Shown in pieces: positions 25,726 to 34,269 of a stretch of DNA of 64,000 bases. Source of the stretch: Sphingobium chlorophenolicum (lineage in GTDB: Bacteria > Pseudomonadota > Alphaproteobacteria > Sphingomonadales > Sphingomonadaceae); the NCBI RefSeq assembly GCF_000722875.1, contig NZ_JFHR01000006.1:1-64000 (forward strand). Reading direction: 5' to 3'. Numbering within the stretch: position 1 is the stretch's first letter; every line of letters starts with the position of its first letter. The notes beneath the pieces are model-generated. The model saw only the letters and a program-made list of their open reading frames with translations, made no database searches and was not told the DNA's origin. The translations under genes were made by a program, and so were the position numbers.

Positions 25726-27942
25726 ATGTCGCCATATCTGAAAAGCGGCGCGGCTGTCGGCGCGCTGTTGCTTTCCGTCATTTCCGCTCACGCGCAGGAA
25801 AAGCTGACGCTGGAGCGGGTGTTCGCCAGTCCTGACCTGTCGGGATCGCAGCCAAGAGCGTTGAAGCTGTCGCCCGACGGCAAGCTGGTGACGCTGCTCA
25901 AACCCCGTGCCGATGAGAAGGAGCGGCTGGACCTGTGGGCGGTGGACACGTCGACCGGCGCGGAGCGGATGCTGGTCGATTCGAAGAAGACCGGCAGCGG
26001 CGCGGAACTTTCCGAGGCGGAGAAGATGCAGCGGGAACGCGACCGCAGCGTGGCGGGCAATAGCGGCATCGTCAGCTATGACTGGGCGCCGGACGGGAAA
26101 TCCATCTTAGTGCCGGTCGATGGCGACCTGTATCTGGCGGCGCTGGACGGGAAGGTGACGCGGCTCACCGATACGCCCGATGGCGAACTGAACGGCGTGG
26201 TCAGCCCCAAAGGCGGCTTCGTGTCCTTCGTGCGGGGCGGCGATTTCTTCGTCCAGCCGATGGGCGGGACGGCCAAGCAGTTGACGCAGGGTTCCAGCGA
26301 TACGGTGAGTTGGGGCGTCGCCGAATTCGTGGCGCAGGAGGAAATGGACCGGCGGACCGGCTATTGGTGGTCGCCGGACGACAGGCTGATCGCGGTCGCG
26401 CGCGTTGATGAAGGTCCGGTCGGCACCGTCACCCGCACCGCCATCGGCGGGGAGGGGACAAAGGTCTATGCGCAGCGCTATCCTGCGGCGGGGACGCCCA
26501 ATGCGCTGGTCGACCTTTATGTGATGAAGCCGGAGGGCGGAGCGCCTGTGAAGGTCGATCTGGGAACGGAAAGGGATATCTACCTCGCCCGCGTCGACTG
26601 GTCGAAGGACGGCAGGACATTCTATGTCCAGCGCGAGAGCCGGGATCAGAAGATACTGGACCTGCTGGCGGTCGATCCCGCGACAGGCCGGAGCAGGGTG
26701 ATCCTGACCGAGAAGGCGAAAAGCTGGATCAACCTCAGCAACAATTTCACGCCGCTCAAGGACGGCAGTTTCCTATGGTGGTCGGAAAGGACCGGCCATG
26801 GGCATCTATACCATGTGCGGGGCGGCAAGTGGACGGCGCTTACCAGCGGCGATTGGGAAGTGCGCGACGTGGTGGGCGTGGATGAGGGGAGGGGCCTCGT
26901 CTATTTCACCGGCAACCGGGAAACGCCGTTGGAGCAGCAGCTTTATGCCGCGCCGCTCGCCAAGGCGGGACCGCTGAGGCTATTGACGGCGACCGGCTGG
27001 TGGAATGACGCGGTGATGGATGGAGCGGCGAGCCGCATCGTCGTCGCGCGCAGCAATGCGGATCAGCCCAGGCAGGTCTATCTGGCCGACAGCGCGGGGA
27101 AGCAACTGAACTGGCTGTCGGAAAATGCGATCCGGGGCGATCATCCCTATGCGCCTTATCTCGCCAGCCATGCGAAGACGAAGTTCGGCACGATCAAGGC
27201 AGCCGACGGGTCCATCCTTTATACGCGCATCATGATGCCGCCGCTGGAGGCCGGGAAGCGCTATCCGGTCTTCATGCTGCATTATGGGGGGCCGGGCGCG
27301 GGGCGGCAGGTCACGAACTCCTGGGGTTCGCCCATCTACCAATATCTGGTGGATCGGGGTTGGATCGTCTTTGCCGTCGACAATCGCGGCACGCCGGATC
27401 GCGGCAAGGCGTTCGAGGACCAGATCTACCGCGCCATGGGCACGGTCGAGGTGGACGATCAGTTGAAGGGCGTCGAGTGGCTGAAAGCGCAGCCCTATGT
27501 CGATGCCGGTCGGATCGCGACTTATGGCTGGTCCTATGGGGGCTATATGTCGCTGAAGCTGCTGGAGAAGGCGCCGGGGGTTTTCTCGGCAGCGGTGGCG
27601 GGCGCGCCGGTGACGAAGTGGGAATTGTACGACACCCATTATACCGAGCGCTATCTGGGACGGCCGCAGGACAGGCCGAGCGCCTATCCCGCTTCCGGCG
27701 CGGTGGATGAGGCGGTGAAGATCAAAGACCCGCTGCTGCTGATCCACGGCATGTCGGACGACAATGTGGTGTTCGACAACTCCACCGCGCTGGTTGCGAA
27801 GATGCAGGGGGCGGCCGTGCCGTTCGAGATGATGGTCTATCCGGGCCAGACCCATCGCGTCGGCGGGCCAGGGGTCAGCGTGCATCTGTGGCGGACCATC
27901 GAGGATTTCCTGGCGCGGGAGGGGACGGGGCCGGAAAAATAA
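25726..27942 (+). CDS. Dipeptidyl-peptidase IV-type serine peptidase (S9 family)
   Basis: A secreted or periplasmic prolyl oligopeptidase-family enzyme of 738 residues, likely releasing X-Pro dipeptides. A signal peptide (about residues 1-23, ending AHAQ) is followed by the eight-bladed beta-propeller domain. DPP IV-like EE-type glutamates lie in EFVAQEEMDR. The C-terminal alpha/beta hydrolase has Ser603 in GWSYGG, Asp678 in HGMSDDNV and His710 in GQTHR. The ATG at 25726 is chosen because AAGGGA lies at proper distance; the ATG at 25720 is too close. It is a single gene. Confidence 0.93.
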   Translation: MSPYLKSGAAVGALLLSVISAHAQEKLTLERVFASPDLSGSQPRALKLSPDGKLVTLLKPRADEKERLDLWAVDTSTGAERMLVDSKKTGSGAELSEAEKMQRERDRSVAGNSGIVSYDWAPDGKSILVPVDGDLYLAALDGKVTRLTDTPDGELNGVVSPKGGFVSFVRGGDFFVQPMGGTAKQLTQGSSDTVSWGVAEFVAQEEMDRRTGYWWSPDDRLIAVARVDEGPVGTVTRTAIGGEGTKVYAQRYPAAGTPNALVDLYVMKPEGGAPVKVDLGTERDIYLARVDWSKDGRTFYVQRESRDQKILDLLAVDPATGRSRVILTEKAKSWINLSNNFTPLKDGSFLWWSERTGHGHLYHVRGGKWTALTSGDWEVRDVVGVDEGRGLVYFTGNRETPLEQQLYAAPLAKAGPLRLLTATGWWNDAVMDGAASRIVVARSNADQPRQVYLADSAGKQLNWLSENAIRGDHPYAPYLASHAKTKFGTIKAADGSILYTRIMMPPLEAGKRYPVFMLHYGGPGAGRQVTNSWGSPIYQYLVDRGWIVFAVDNRGTPDRGKAFEDQIYRAMGTVEVDDQLKGVEWLKAQPYVDAGRIATYGWSYGGYMSLKLLEKAPGVFSAAVAGAPVTKWELYDTHYTERYLGRPQDRPSAYPASGAVDEAVKIKDPLLLIHGMSDDNVVFDNSTALVAKMQGAAVPFEMMVYPGQTHRVGGPGVSVHLWRTIEDFLAREGTGPEK

Positions 27943-28077
27943 GCTTCCATGTTCGGAGCGGCAGAACGGAGATAAGAAGCCCCGCTTTGGCGCAATAAAC
28001 CCCTTGCCGCTGGACAAACGGCGATATGCCGCTATGGCGCGCACTCCGCATTTGTGCATGGAGTGGAGTGTTAAGTC

Positions 28078-29103
28078 ATGGGCTACAAGGTCGTCGTCGT
28101 TGGTGCCACCGGTAATGTGGGCCGCGAGATGCTGACCATTCTCGCCGAGCGCGAGTTCCCTATTGACGAGATCGCGGCGGTCGCATCGCCCCGGTCGCAG
28201 GGCACCGAAATCGATTTCGGCGACACCGGCAAGACGCTCAAATGCAAGAATATCGAGCATTTCGACTTCACCGGCTGGGACATCGCCCTGTTCGCCGCGG
28301 GTTCCGGCCCGACGGCGGAATATGCGCCCAAGGCGGCCGCGGCCGGTTGCGTGGTGATCGACAATAGCTCGCTCTACCGCATGGACCCGGACGTGCCTTT
28401 GATCGTGCCCGAAGTGAATCCGGACGCCATCGACGGCTATAAGAAGAAGAACATCATCGCGAATCCGAACTGCTCGACCGCGCAGATGGTCGTGGCGCTG
28501 AAGCCGCTGCATGACGCCGCGACGATCAAGCGTGTCGTCGTCGCCACCTACCAATCGGTTTCCGGCGCGGGCAAGGCGGGCATGGACGAGCTGTTCGAAC
28601 AGTCGCGCAACATCTTCGTCGGCGATCCGGCGGAACCCAAGAAGTTCACCAAGCAGATCGCCTTCAACGTGATCCCGCATATCGACGTTTTCCTGGACGA
28701 CGGTTCGACCAAGGAAGAATGGAAGATGGTCGCGGAAACGAAGAAGATCCTCGATCCCAAGGTGAAGGTCACGGCGACTTGCGTGCGTGTGCCGGTGTTC
28801 GTCGGCCATTCCGAAGCGATCAACCTTGAGTTCGAGAAGGAAATTTCGGCCAAGGAAGCGCAGGATATCCTGCGCGAGGCGCCGGGCGTGATGCTGGTCG
28901 ACAAGCGCGAGGATGGCGGTTACGTCACCCCGGTCGAGTGCGTGGGCGACTATGCGACCTTCATCAGCCGCGTGCGCGAGGATTCGACCATCGACAATGG
29001 CCTGAACCTGTGGTGCGTCAGCGACAATCTGCGCAAGGGCGCGGCGCTCAATGCCGTGCAGATCGCGGAACTGCTGGGCCGCCGTCACCTGAAGAAGGGC
29101 TGA
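28078..29103 (+). CDS. asd: Aspartate-semialdehyde dehydrogenase
   Basis: Reduces aspartyl phosphate to aspartate semialdehyde with NADPH, a branch point to lysine/diaminopimelate, methionine and threonine. The 341-residue protein has the nucleotide motif GATGNVGREM near the start. The catalytic Cys132 lies in NPNCSTAQ, and the substrate-binding segments around RVPVFVGHSEA are present. The C-terminus (LRKGAALNAVQIAELL) is characteristic. It is followed after 9 bp by a membrane protein gene that is probably co-transcribed. Confidence 0.96.
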   Translation: MGYKVVVVGATGNVGREMLTILAEREFPIDEIAAVASPRSQGTEIDFGDTGKTLKCKNIEHFDFTGWDIALFAAGSGPTAEYAPKAAAAGCVVIDNSSLYRMDPDVPLIVPEVNPDAIDGYKKKNIIANPNCSTAQMVVALKPLHDAATIKRVVVATYQSVSGAGKAGMDELFEQSRNIFVGDPAEPKKFTKQIAFNVIPHIDVFLDDGSTKEEWKMVAETKKILDPKVKVTATCVRVPVFVGHSEAINLEFEKEISAKEAQDILREAPGVMLVDKREDGGYVTPVECVGDYATFISRVREDSTIDNGLNLWCVSDNLRKGAALNAVQIAELLGRRHLKKG

Positions 29104-29112
29104 GGCCTTTTC

Positions 29113-29784
29113 ATGATCCCCGGCGCTGCGGCAGTCTGGAAAGCCCTTCCAGTCGCGCAGCGCCGGATGATCATTCTGCTGGTCGCGGCCATCATCGCCG
29201 CCAATATCGATCAGCCCTATCCTGAACTCGCACCGCTCCAGCATGGGCCGACGGTCCTGCTCGTCCTTGCCGCGCCATGGTTGCTGCGCCGCTGGCCTTT
29301 GTCGAACGGGTCGGTGGGATGCATGCTTCTCTTCCTGCTGCTGCATACGCTGGGCGGGCGCTATATTTATTCCTATGTGCCTTATGATGCATGGGCGCGG
29401 GCGGTCAGCGGGCATGATATTTCCGGCACATTCGGCATTGCCCGCAACGGTTACGACCGGCTGGTGCATTTCGCCTTCGGGGCCTTGCTGACGGCGCCCT
29501 TTGCCGAGGCGGCGCGGCGCTATGGCGTCATGCGCATGGGGTGGAGCATGGCGTTCGCCTTTGTTGCAGTGGGGTTCGTGGGCGCGATCTACGAGATTTT
29601 CGAATGGCTGTTGAGCGTGGTCGCGGCGGGGCAGACGGCCGACTGGTATAACGGCCAGCAGGGCGATATGTGGGATCCGCAGAAGGATATGGCGGCGGCG
29701 CAGATCGGCAGTCTGGCCGCGCTGATCTGGCTCCGCGCCACTCGACAAGGGCATGCGGAAGCCATATCGGCGGACGCGGATTAG
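29113..29784 (+). CDS. DUF2238 (YjdF-type) integral membrane protein
   Basis: A 223-residue protein with about six hydrophobic segments. The family signatures are HTLGGRYIYSYVPYD and RNGYDRLVHFAFG, followed by an EIFEW motif and the late segment GQQGDMWDPQKDM. It lies in the inner membrane. No function is established for the family; conserved charged residues within or near the helices suggest an enzymatic or transport role (inference). It sits between asd and an alpha/beta hydrolase with short spacers, so the three probably form one transcript. Confidence 0.85.
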   Translation: MIPGAAAVWKALPVAQRRMIILLVAAIIAANIDQPYPELAPLQHGPTVLLVLAAPWLLRRWPLSNGSVGCMLLFLLLHTLGGRYIYSYVPYDAWARAVSGHDISGTFGIARNGYDRLVHFAFGALLTAPFAEAARRYGVMRMGWSMAFAFVAVGFVGAIYEIFEWLLSVVAAGQTADWYNGQQGDMWDPQKDMAAAQIGSLAALIWLRATRQGHAEAISADAD

Positions 29785-29800
29785 CCAAGGAGTATCGCCC

Positions 29801-30562
29801 ATGTCCGACCTTCCCATCGAAAAGCTGGAGATTGAAGGTCTGGGCGGGTTGCCGATTGCGGTGCATGTCGTGGGCGAAGGGCGCGACCTGGTGCTGATCC
29901 ATGGCTATTTCTCCAACGCCTGGACCAACTGGATACGCTATGGCCATGCCGCGAAGCTGGTGGAGGCGGGGTTTCGGCTGATCCTGCCTGACCTGCGCGG
30001 CCATGGGGAGAGCGGCAAGCCGCATGACGCCGCCGCCTATCCGCCCGACGCGCTGACGGAGGATGGGCTGGCGCTGGTCGAGCAGCTTGGGCTGACCGAC
30101 TATGACCTGGGCGGTTATTCGCTGGGCGCGCGGACGACCGTGCGGATGCTGGCGCGGGGCGCAACGCCGCGCAGGGTCATATTGGCGGGCATGGGGCTGC
30201 GGGGGCTTGTGCAGACGCTGGACAATGGGGGCTATTATCGCAAGGTGCTGACCAATCTCGGCACGTTCGAGCGCGGCACTTCGGAGTGGATGACAGAGGC
30301 CTTCCTCAAGACCACCAAGGGAGATCCGGTGGCGATGCTGAATATCCTCAACACTTTCGTCGATACGCCAAGGGAGGTGATCGCCGGATTCCAGCAGCCG
30401 ACGGAGGTGATCTGCGGCGCTGACGACCGGGACAATGGCGTGGCGCAGGAATTGGCCGATCTGTTGCCCAACGGGCGCTATGTCGAAATTCCGGGGAACC
30501 ATATGAACGCCGTCACCCGGAAGGAATTGGGTCAGGCGATGGTGGATTTTCTGACGGCCTGA
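29801..30562 (+). CDS. Alpha/beta-fold hydrolase
   Basis: A 253-residue soluble hydrolase. The oxyanion-hole region is LIHGYFSNAWTNW, the nucleophile is the Ser in GYSLGART, and the catalytic His is in GNHMNAVT near the C-terminus. A candidate acid lies in CGADDRDNG. The DLRGHGESGKP segment is typical of the epoxide-hydrolase and haloperoxidase-like branch of the superfamily. A perfect AAGGAG precedes the ATG. Substrate unknown; the neighbours do not suggest one. Confidence 0.85.
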   Translation: MSDLPIEKLEIEGLGGLPIAVHVVGEGRDLVLIHGYFSNAWTNWIRYGHAAKLVEAGFRLILPDLRGHGESGKPHDAAAYPPDALTEDGLALVEQLGLTDYDLGGYSLGARTTVRMLARGATPRRVILAGMGLRGLVQTLDNGGYYRKVLTNLGTFERGTSEWMTEAFLKTTKGDPVAMLNILNTFVDTPREVIAGFQQPTEVICGADDRDNGVAQELADLLPNGRYVEIPGNHMNAVTRKELGQAMVDFLTA

Positions 30563-30581
30563 CTGTCCGGCATTCACTCTT

Positions 30582-30660
30582 CTCCGTTCGCCCTGAGCTT
30601 GTCGAAGGGCCTTACTTCTTGAAAAGAAAGAGGCTTCGACAGGCTCAGCCCGAACGGAGG
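30582..30660. repeat. Inverted repeat, family C, copy 4
   Basis: CTCCGTTCGCCCTGAGCTTG and its partner CAGGCTCAGCCCGAACGGAG form long arms, with GTCGAAGG / CCTTCGAC-like continuation and an A/T-rich centre. It sits between the convergent hydrolase and amn genes and could end both transcripts. Confidence 0.75.
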
Positions 30661-30690
30661 AGGGGAAGAGTTTTTAGGACAGGGCCTTCC

Positions 30691-32145
30691 TTAACGAAAT
30701 GGGGGTTCGTTGAAGGCCCGCAGCTTGCGACTATGCAGTTTCGGCCCTTCCTGCCGCAGCAGTTCGCAGGTCATCAGGCCCACGCGCAAATGGCCCGCAA
30801 TCGCCTCTTCATAAAATCGGTTGGCCTGTCCGGGCAGCTTCAATTCCCCATGGATCGGCTTGTCCGACACGCACAGCAGCGTTCCATAAGGCACGCGGAA
30901 ACGGTAGCCCTGCGCCGCGATGGTCGCCGATTCCATATCGATGCCGACGGCGCGGGACAGGCTGAAGCGCAAGGCGGAACTGGAATAGCGCAGTTCCCAA
31001 TTACGGTCGTCCGTGGTGACGACCGTACCGGTGCGCAGCCGGCGCTTGAAATCCTCCCTATCGCCGCCGCCCAGCACTTCCTCCGCCGCCCTGGCGAGCG
31101 CGACCTGCACCTCTGCGATCGCGGGCACCGGGATTTCCGGCGGCAGCATCTCGTCCAGCACATGGTCGTCGCGCAGATAGGCATGGGCCAGCACATAATC
31201 GCCAATCCGCTGGCTGGGGCGCAGGCCGCCGCAATGGCCGATCATCAGCCAGGCCTCCGGCCGCACCACGGCCAGATGGTCGCAGATCGTCTTGGCGTTG
31301 GACGGGCCGACACCGATATTGACCAAAGTGATACCGCTGCGGTCCGGAGCGATCAGGTGATAGGCTGGCATCTGATGCCTGCGCCAAGCGCTGTCCGCGA
31401 TCATCTGCGCAGGGTCGGCCGTTTCGGGCGTCACATAGACGCCGCCCGCCCCCGAAAGCGCCGTGTAACGCGTCCCATCCCTCTGCAATTCGGCGCAGGC
31501 CCAGGCCACGAATTCATCGACATAGCGGTGATAGTTGGTGAACAATATATAGCGCTGCACATGCTCGGCGGGCGTGCCGGTATAATGTTTGAGGCGCGCA
31601 AGCGAGAAGTCCGTGCGCAGCCCGTCGAACAGGGCGAGCGGCCTTTCGCCCTCCGCATCCGGCGTGAACAGGCCGTCCGCTATCTCGTCGCCGATTTCCG
31701 CCAGTTCGGTCGCCGGAAAATGCCGCGCCAGTTCGGTCGGCGGCGTGCCGTCGAGGGCACTGATGTCCAGCCCGTCCAGCACATAGGGGAAGGGGATTTG
31801 CTGATCGCTGATCGCGGTTTCGACCTCCACCCCATAATCGCGGACCAGCAGGTCGATCTGTTCGGCCAGATATTCCCCGAACATCGCGGGCCGGGTCACG
31901 GTGGTCACATATTGCCCCGGCTTCGACAGGCGGGCGAAGGACCGGCCCGGCGGCGGCGCATCGGTTTCCGCATGATGGGTGATCCGCAGTTCCGGATAGC
32001 AGAATCGGCGGTCGCTCGCGGCTTCGGGCGGCGGCACGCTGCCGTCGCGGGCGTAGGCGCGCATGGCCTCGCGGAGATTTTCGATGGATTTCCGATAAAT
32101 TTCGTCGAGTTCAGCGACGATCGCACTGCCGATGCTTCTTGTCAT
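30691..32145 (-). CDS. amn: AMP nucleosidase
   Basis: Hydrolyses AMP to adenine and ribose 5-phosphate, adjusting adenylate pools. The 484-residue protein has the N-terminal AMP-nucleosidase domain (through about residue 170). The C-terminal half is a purine nucleoside phosphorylase-like domain (TLVNIGVGPSNAKTICDH, then the GIDMESAT motif typical of the fold). The start is the ATG at 32145 with AGAG upstream; an in-frame codon at 32163 is less likely. It is a single gene between repeats and a peroxiredoxin gene 72 bp away. Confidence 0.92.
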   Translation of the reverse strand: MTRSIGSAIVAELDEIYRKSIENLREAMRAYARDGSVPPPEAASDRRFCYPELRITHHAETDAPPPGRSFARLSKPGQYVTTVTRPAMFGEYLAEQIDLLVRDYGVEVETAISDQQIPFPYVLDGLDISALDGTPPTELARHFPATELAEIGDEIADGLFTPDAEGERPLALFDGLRTDFSLARLKHYTGTPAEHVQRYILFTNYHRYVDEFVAWACAELQRDGTRYTALSGAGGVYVTPETADPAQMIADSAWRRHQMPAYHLIAPDRSGITLVNIGVGPSNAKTICDHLAVVRPEAWLMIGHCGGLRPSQRIGDYVLAHAYLRDDHVLDEMLPPEIPVPAIAEVQVALARAAEEVLGGGDREDFKRRLRTGTVVTTDDRNWELRYSSSALRFSLSRAVGIDMESATIAAQGYRFRVPYGTLLCVSDKPIHGELKLPGQANRFYEEAIAGHLRVGLMTCELLRQEGPKLHSRKLRAFNEPPFR

Positions 32146-32217
32146 CGACTCTTGGTAACGCACTTATATGACCGAAGAAAGATGCGCGCCCAAATAGCGG
32201 GCGCGCATCTCCGGAAA

Positions 32218-32700
32218 TCAGATCTGGTCGAGCAGATATTCCGCCGACGAAACCTTGAAGTCGCCCGGCGCTTCGACGTTCAGTTCGCTCACGACGCCGT
32301 CCTTGACGATCATCGAGAAACGCTGGCCGCGCGTGCCCATGCCAAAGCCGCTGCCGTCCATGGTGAGGCCCACCGCCTTGGCGAAATCGGCATTGCCGTC
32401 GGCCAGCATCGTCACCTTGCCTTCGGCATTGGCGGACTTGCCCCACGCGCCCATGACGAAGGCGTCGTTGACGGCGGTGCAGGCGATTTCGTCCACGCCC
32501 TTGCCCTTGATATCCTCCGCCTTGTCGACAAAGCCCGGCAGGTGGCGCGCCGAGCAGGTCGGCGTGAACGCCCCCGGCACGGAGAAGAGCGCGACCGTGC
32601 GGCCCGCGAAATAATCGTCCGAAGCGACCTTTTCGGGGCCGTTCTCGGTCATCTTGACGAAAGTGGTGCTGGGGATGCGGTCGCCCTTCGAAATGGTCAT
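32218..32700 (-). CDS. Peroxiredoxin, Prx5/AhpE-like
   Basis: A 160-residue thiol peroxidase that reduces hydrogen peroxide and organic hydroperoxides. The peroxidatic Cys49 sits in PGAFTPTCS, the Prx5 signature, and Cys74 (EIACTAVND) is a possible further thiol. No glutaredoxin domain is fused, so an external thiol such as glutathione or thioredoxin is needed. gor and trxA elsewhere in the window could serve. The ATG at 32700 has AGGAG upstream; longer in-frame starts lack support. Confidence 0.92.
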   Translation of the reverse strand: MTISKGDRIPSTTFVKMTENGPEKVASDDYFAGRTVALFSVPGAFTPTCSARHLPGFVDKAEDIKGKGVDEIACTAVNDAFVMGAWGKSANAEGKVTMLADGNADFAKAVGLTMDGSGFGMGTRGQRFSMIVKDGVVSELNVEAPGDFKVSSAEYLLDQI

Positions 32701-32846
32701 TGCCTGTCTCCTGGCCTTTTTGAACGCGGCGCAGGTTGGGGCAGCGCGCTCTTCTGTCAAGGGGGCGGCGGAGGAATGTGCCGCGCCGACCCGTCCAAGC
32801 GACGGCTCGCCATTGGCAAAGGCGGTGAGCGGCGTATAGTCGCCCC

Positions 32847-33407
32847 ATGACCACAGCGCGCTCCTATGCCGGCCAGTTTCTCCTTGCCCTGCCGGGCATG
32901 GAGGATGCGCGGTTCGACCATAGCGTCATCGCCATGTGCGTGCATGATGAAAATGGCGCGCTGGGGATATCCGTCAGCGACGAGATTGACGGCGTCACCC
33001 TGCACGATCTGCTGGAAAGCTTCGATATCGAGCCGGGCGACGTGCCGGACATGCCGGTGCTGAGCGGCGGGCCGGTTGAACCCCGACGCGGCTTCGTGCT
33101 GCATTCGCTCGACTGGACGGGGCATGACATGGTCGTGGTGGGCGACGGCTGGGGCCTGTCGGGCTCGCTCGAAATATTGAAGGCCATCGCGGAGGGCACG
33201 GGGCCGAGTCGCTATCTGGTGGCGCTGGGCTATGCCGGGTGGGGCGCGGGACAGCTTGACGAGGAAATGAGCGGGGAAAGCTGGTTTCCCACCGAATGCA
33301 CCGCCGCCCTTCTGTTCGACACGCCTACCCACCGGAAATGGTCGGCCGCCTATGCCGCCGCCGGAGTCGATGCCGCCCATCTGGTCAGCGGCGCGGGGTC
33401 GGCCTGA
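32847..33407 (+). CDS. yqgE: YqgE/AlgH family protein
   Basis: A 186-residue cytoplasmic protein of the UPF0301 (YqgE/AlgH) family. It starts YAGQFLLALPGMEDARFDHSVI, has the central conserved GGPVEPRRGFVLHS segment, and ends with YAGWGAGQLDEEM. The biochemical role is not established. The gene is divergent from the peroxiredoxin and followed by a secreted unknown. In many proteobacteria yqgE is next to yqgF, which is not the case here. Confidence 0.92.
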   Translation: MTTARSYAGQFLLALPGMEDARFDHSVIAMCVHDENGALGISVSDEIDGVTLHDLLESFDIEPGDVPDMPVLSGGPVEPRRGFVLHSLDWTGHDMVVVGDGWGLSGSLEILKAIAEGTGPSRYLVALGYAGWGAGQLDEEMSGESWFPTECTAALLFDTPTHRKWSAAYAAAGVDAAHLVSGAGSA

Positions 33408-33571
33408 CCTGGGCTTCGATACGCTTTCGTAAGGCATGGCCATCGAGGCGGCTTGTTTCCCCAGCGTAACTGAACCATTTGCGGTAAAATTCGGCTAAGG
33501 ATTTCCATTGGGATTCCGGCAACCGAACGGGCGCACCCTGATCCACGGGCAATTGGACGGGGGTTCAAACC

Positions 33572-34123
33572 ATGAGGAAATTGATTGCAGCGGCGCTTGC
33601 CGCGACGATGCCGCTTGCGCCGGCGACAGCCGCGACCTGTTGGAAGCAGACCGCCGTGGAAGCAGCGCAAATCCGCGATTTCGAAATGATGCTGATGGTG
33701 TCGGCGCTGCGGTGCCGGGCGACGGGAAATAATTTCCTGGCCAGCTATAACCGGCTCATCCGGGAAAAGCGCGACGCGCTGACGCAGGTGAATGACGAAT
33801 TGCGCGAGCATTTCCGCTCCGCCGCCGGGCCGTTGGGGGCGCTGGGCGCTTATGATAATTATGTCACCAGCCTGGCCAACGTCTACGGCGCGGGAGCGGA
33901 GGGGCTTGCCTGCCGCGACCTCCAGTCGATCACCGATGCGGCCAACGCCTTGCCGCCGACGCGATCGGCGCTGCTGGAACTGGCCGACGCCGCGGGGATC
34001 AGCCCGCATTTGTCGGGCGCGCGCTGCGATGTGGTGGTGGCCGTGGCTGGAAAGACCCAGAAATCCGACGATATTGCCGATAATGAGCCGATGAAGGTCG
34101 CATCGCGGGGCCCTGCGGATTAG
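33572..34123 (+). CDS. Secreted hypothetical protein with four cysteines
   Basis: A 183-residue protein with a clear Sec signal peptide (about residues 1-21, ending TAA before TCW). The mature part is largely helical by appearance and has exactly four cysteines (23, 48, 114 and 152), enough for two disulfides in the periplasm. The C-terminal 30 residues look unstructured. I recognise no family. The ribosome-binding site is weak (GGGGG 9 bp upstream). It lies between yqgE and ahcY with its own 164-bp upstream gap. Confidence 0.7.
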   Translation: MRKLIAAALAATMPLAPATAATCWKQTAVEAAQIRDFEMMLMVSALRCRATGNNFLASYNRLIREKRDALTQVNDELREHFRSAAGPLGALGAYDNYVTSLANVYGAGAEGLACRDLQSITDAANALPPTRSALLELADAAGISPHLSGARCDVVVAVAGKTQKSDDIADNEPMKVASRGPAD

Positions 34124-34179
34124 GATATTGGGGGCTTGCGGAATAAGACATAAAGAAAACTTTATATTGAGTTGCCTTG

Positions 34180-34233
34180 AACGGCGGCGATTGGTAAAGC
34201 GCAGCCCATCGCCGCCGTTCGTTCGTTCGTTCG
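34180..34233 (+). promoter_or_regulatory. ahcY leader: 12-bp perfect hairpin followed by a CGTT tandem repeat
   Basis: AACGGCGGCGAT (34180-34191) and ATCGCCGCCGTT (34208-34219) pair perfectly across a 16-nt loop. The right arm runs into four tandem CGTT units. The element lies 37 bp before the ahcY start. Known SAM or SAH riboswitch sequences are not recognisable. It may control translation or mRNA stability. Confidence 0.5.
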
Positions 34234-34269
34234 AGCGGTCGCCTCATCTTAACCAATGGAGACACGCTC

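Noticed and set aside
26980-29817. A 945-codon open frame on the minus strand covering the peptidase, asd and DUF2238 genes
   Set aside because: It is a shadow of three well-supported + strand genes. The high GC content leaves the antisense frame open, and the translation is Arg/His/Pro-rich without any recognisable domain.
34124-34269. A SAM or SAH riboswitch in the ahcY leader
   Set aside because: The hairpin is real, but I cannot match the conserved aptamer cores of SAM-II, SAM/SAH or SAH classes, so I list it only as an unassigned regulatory element.
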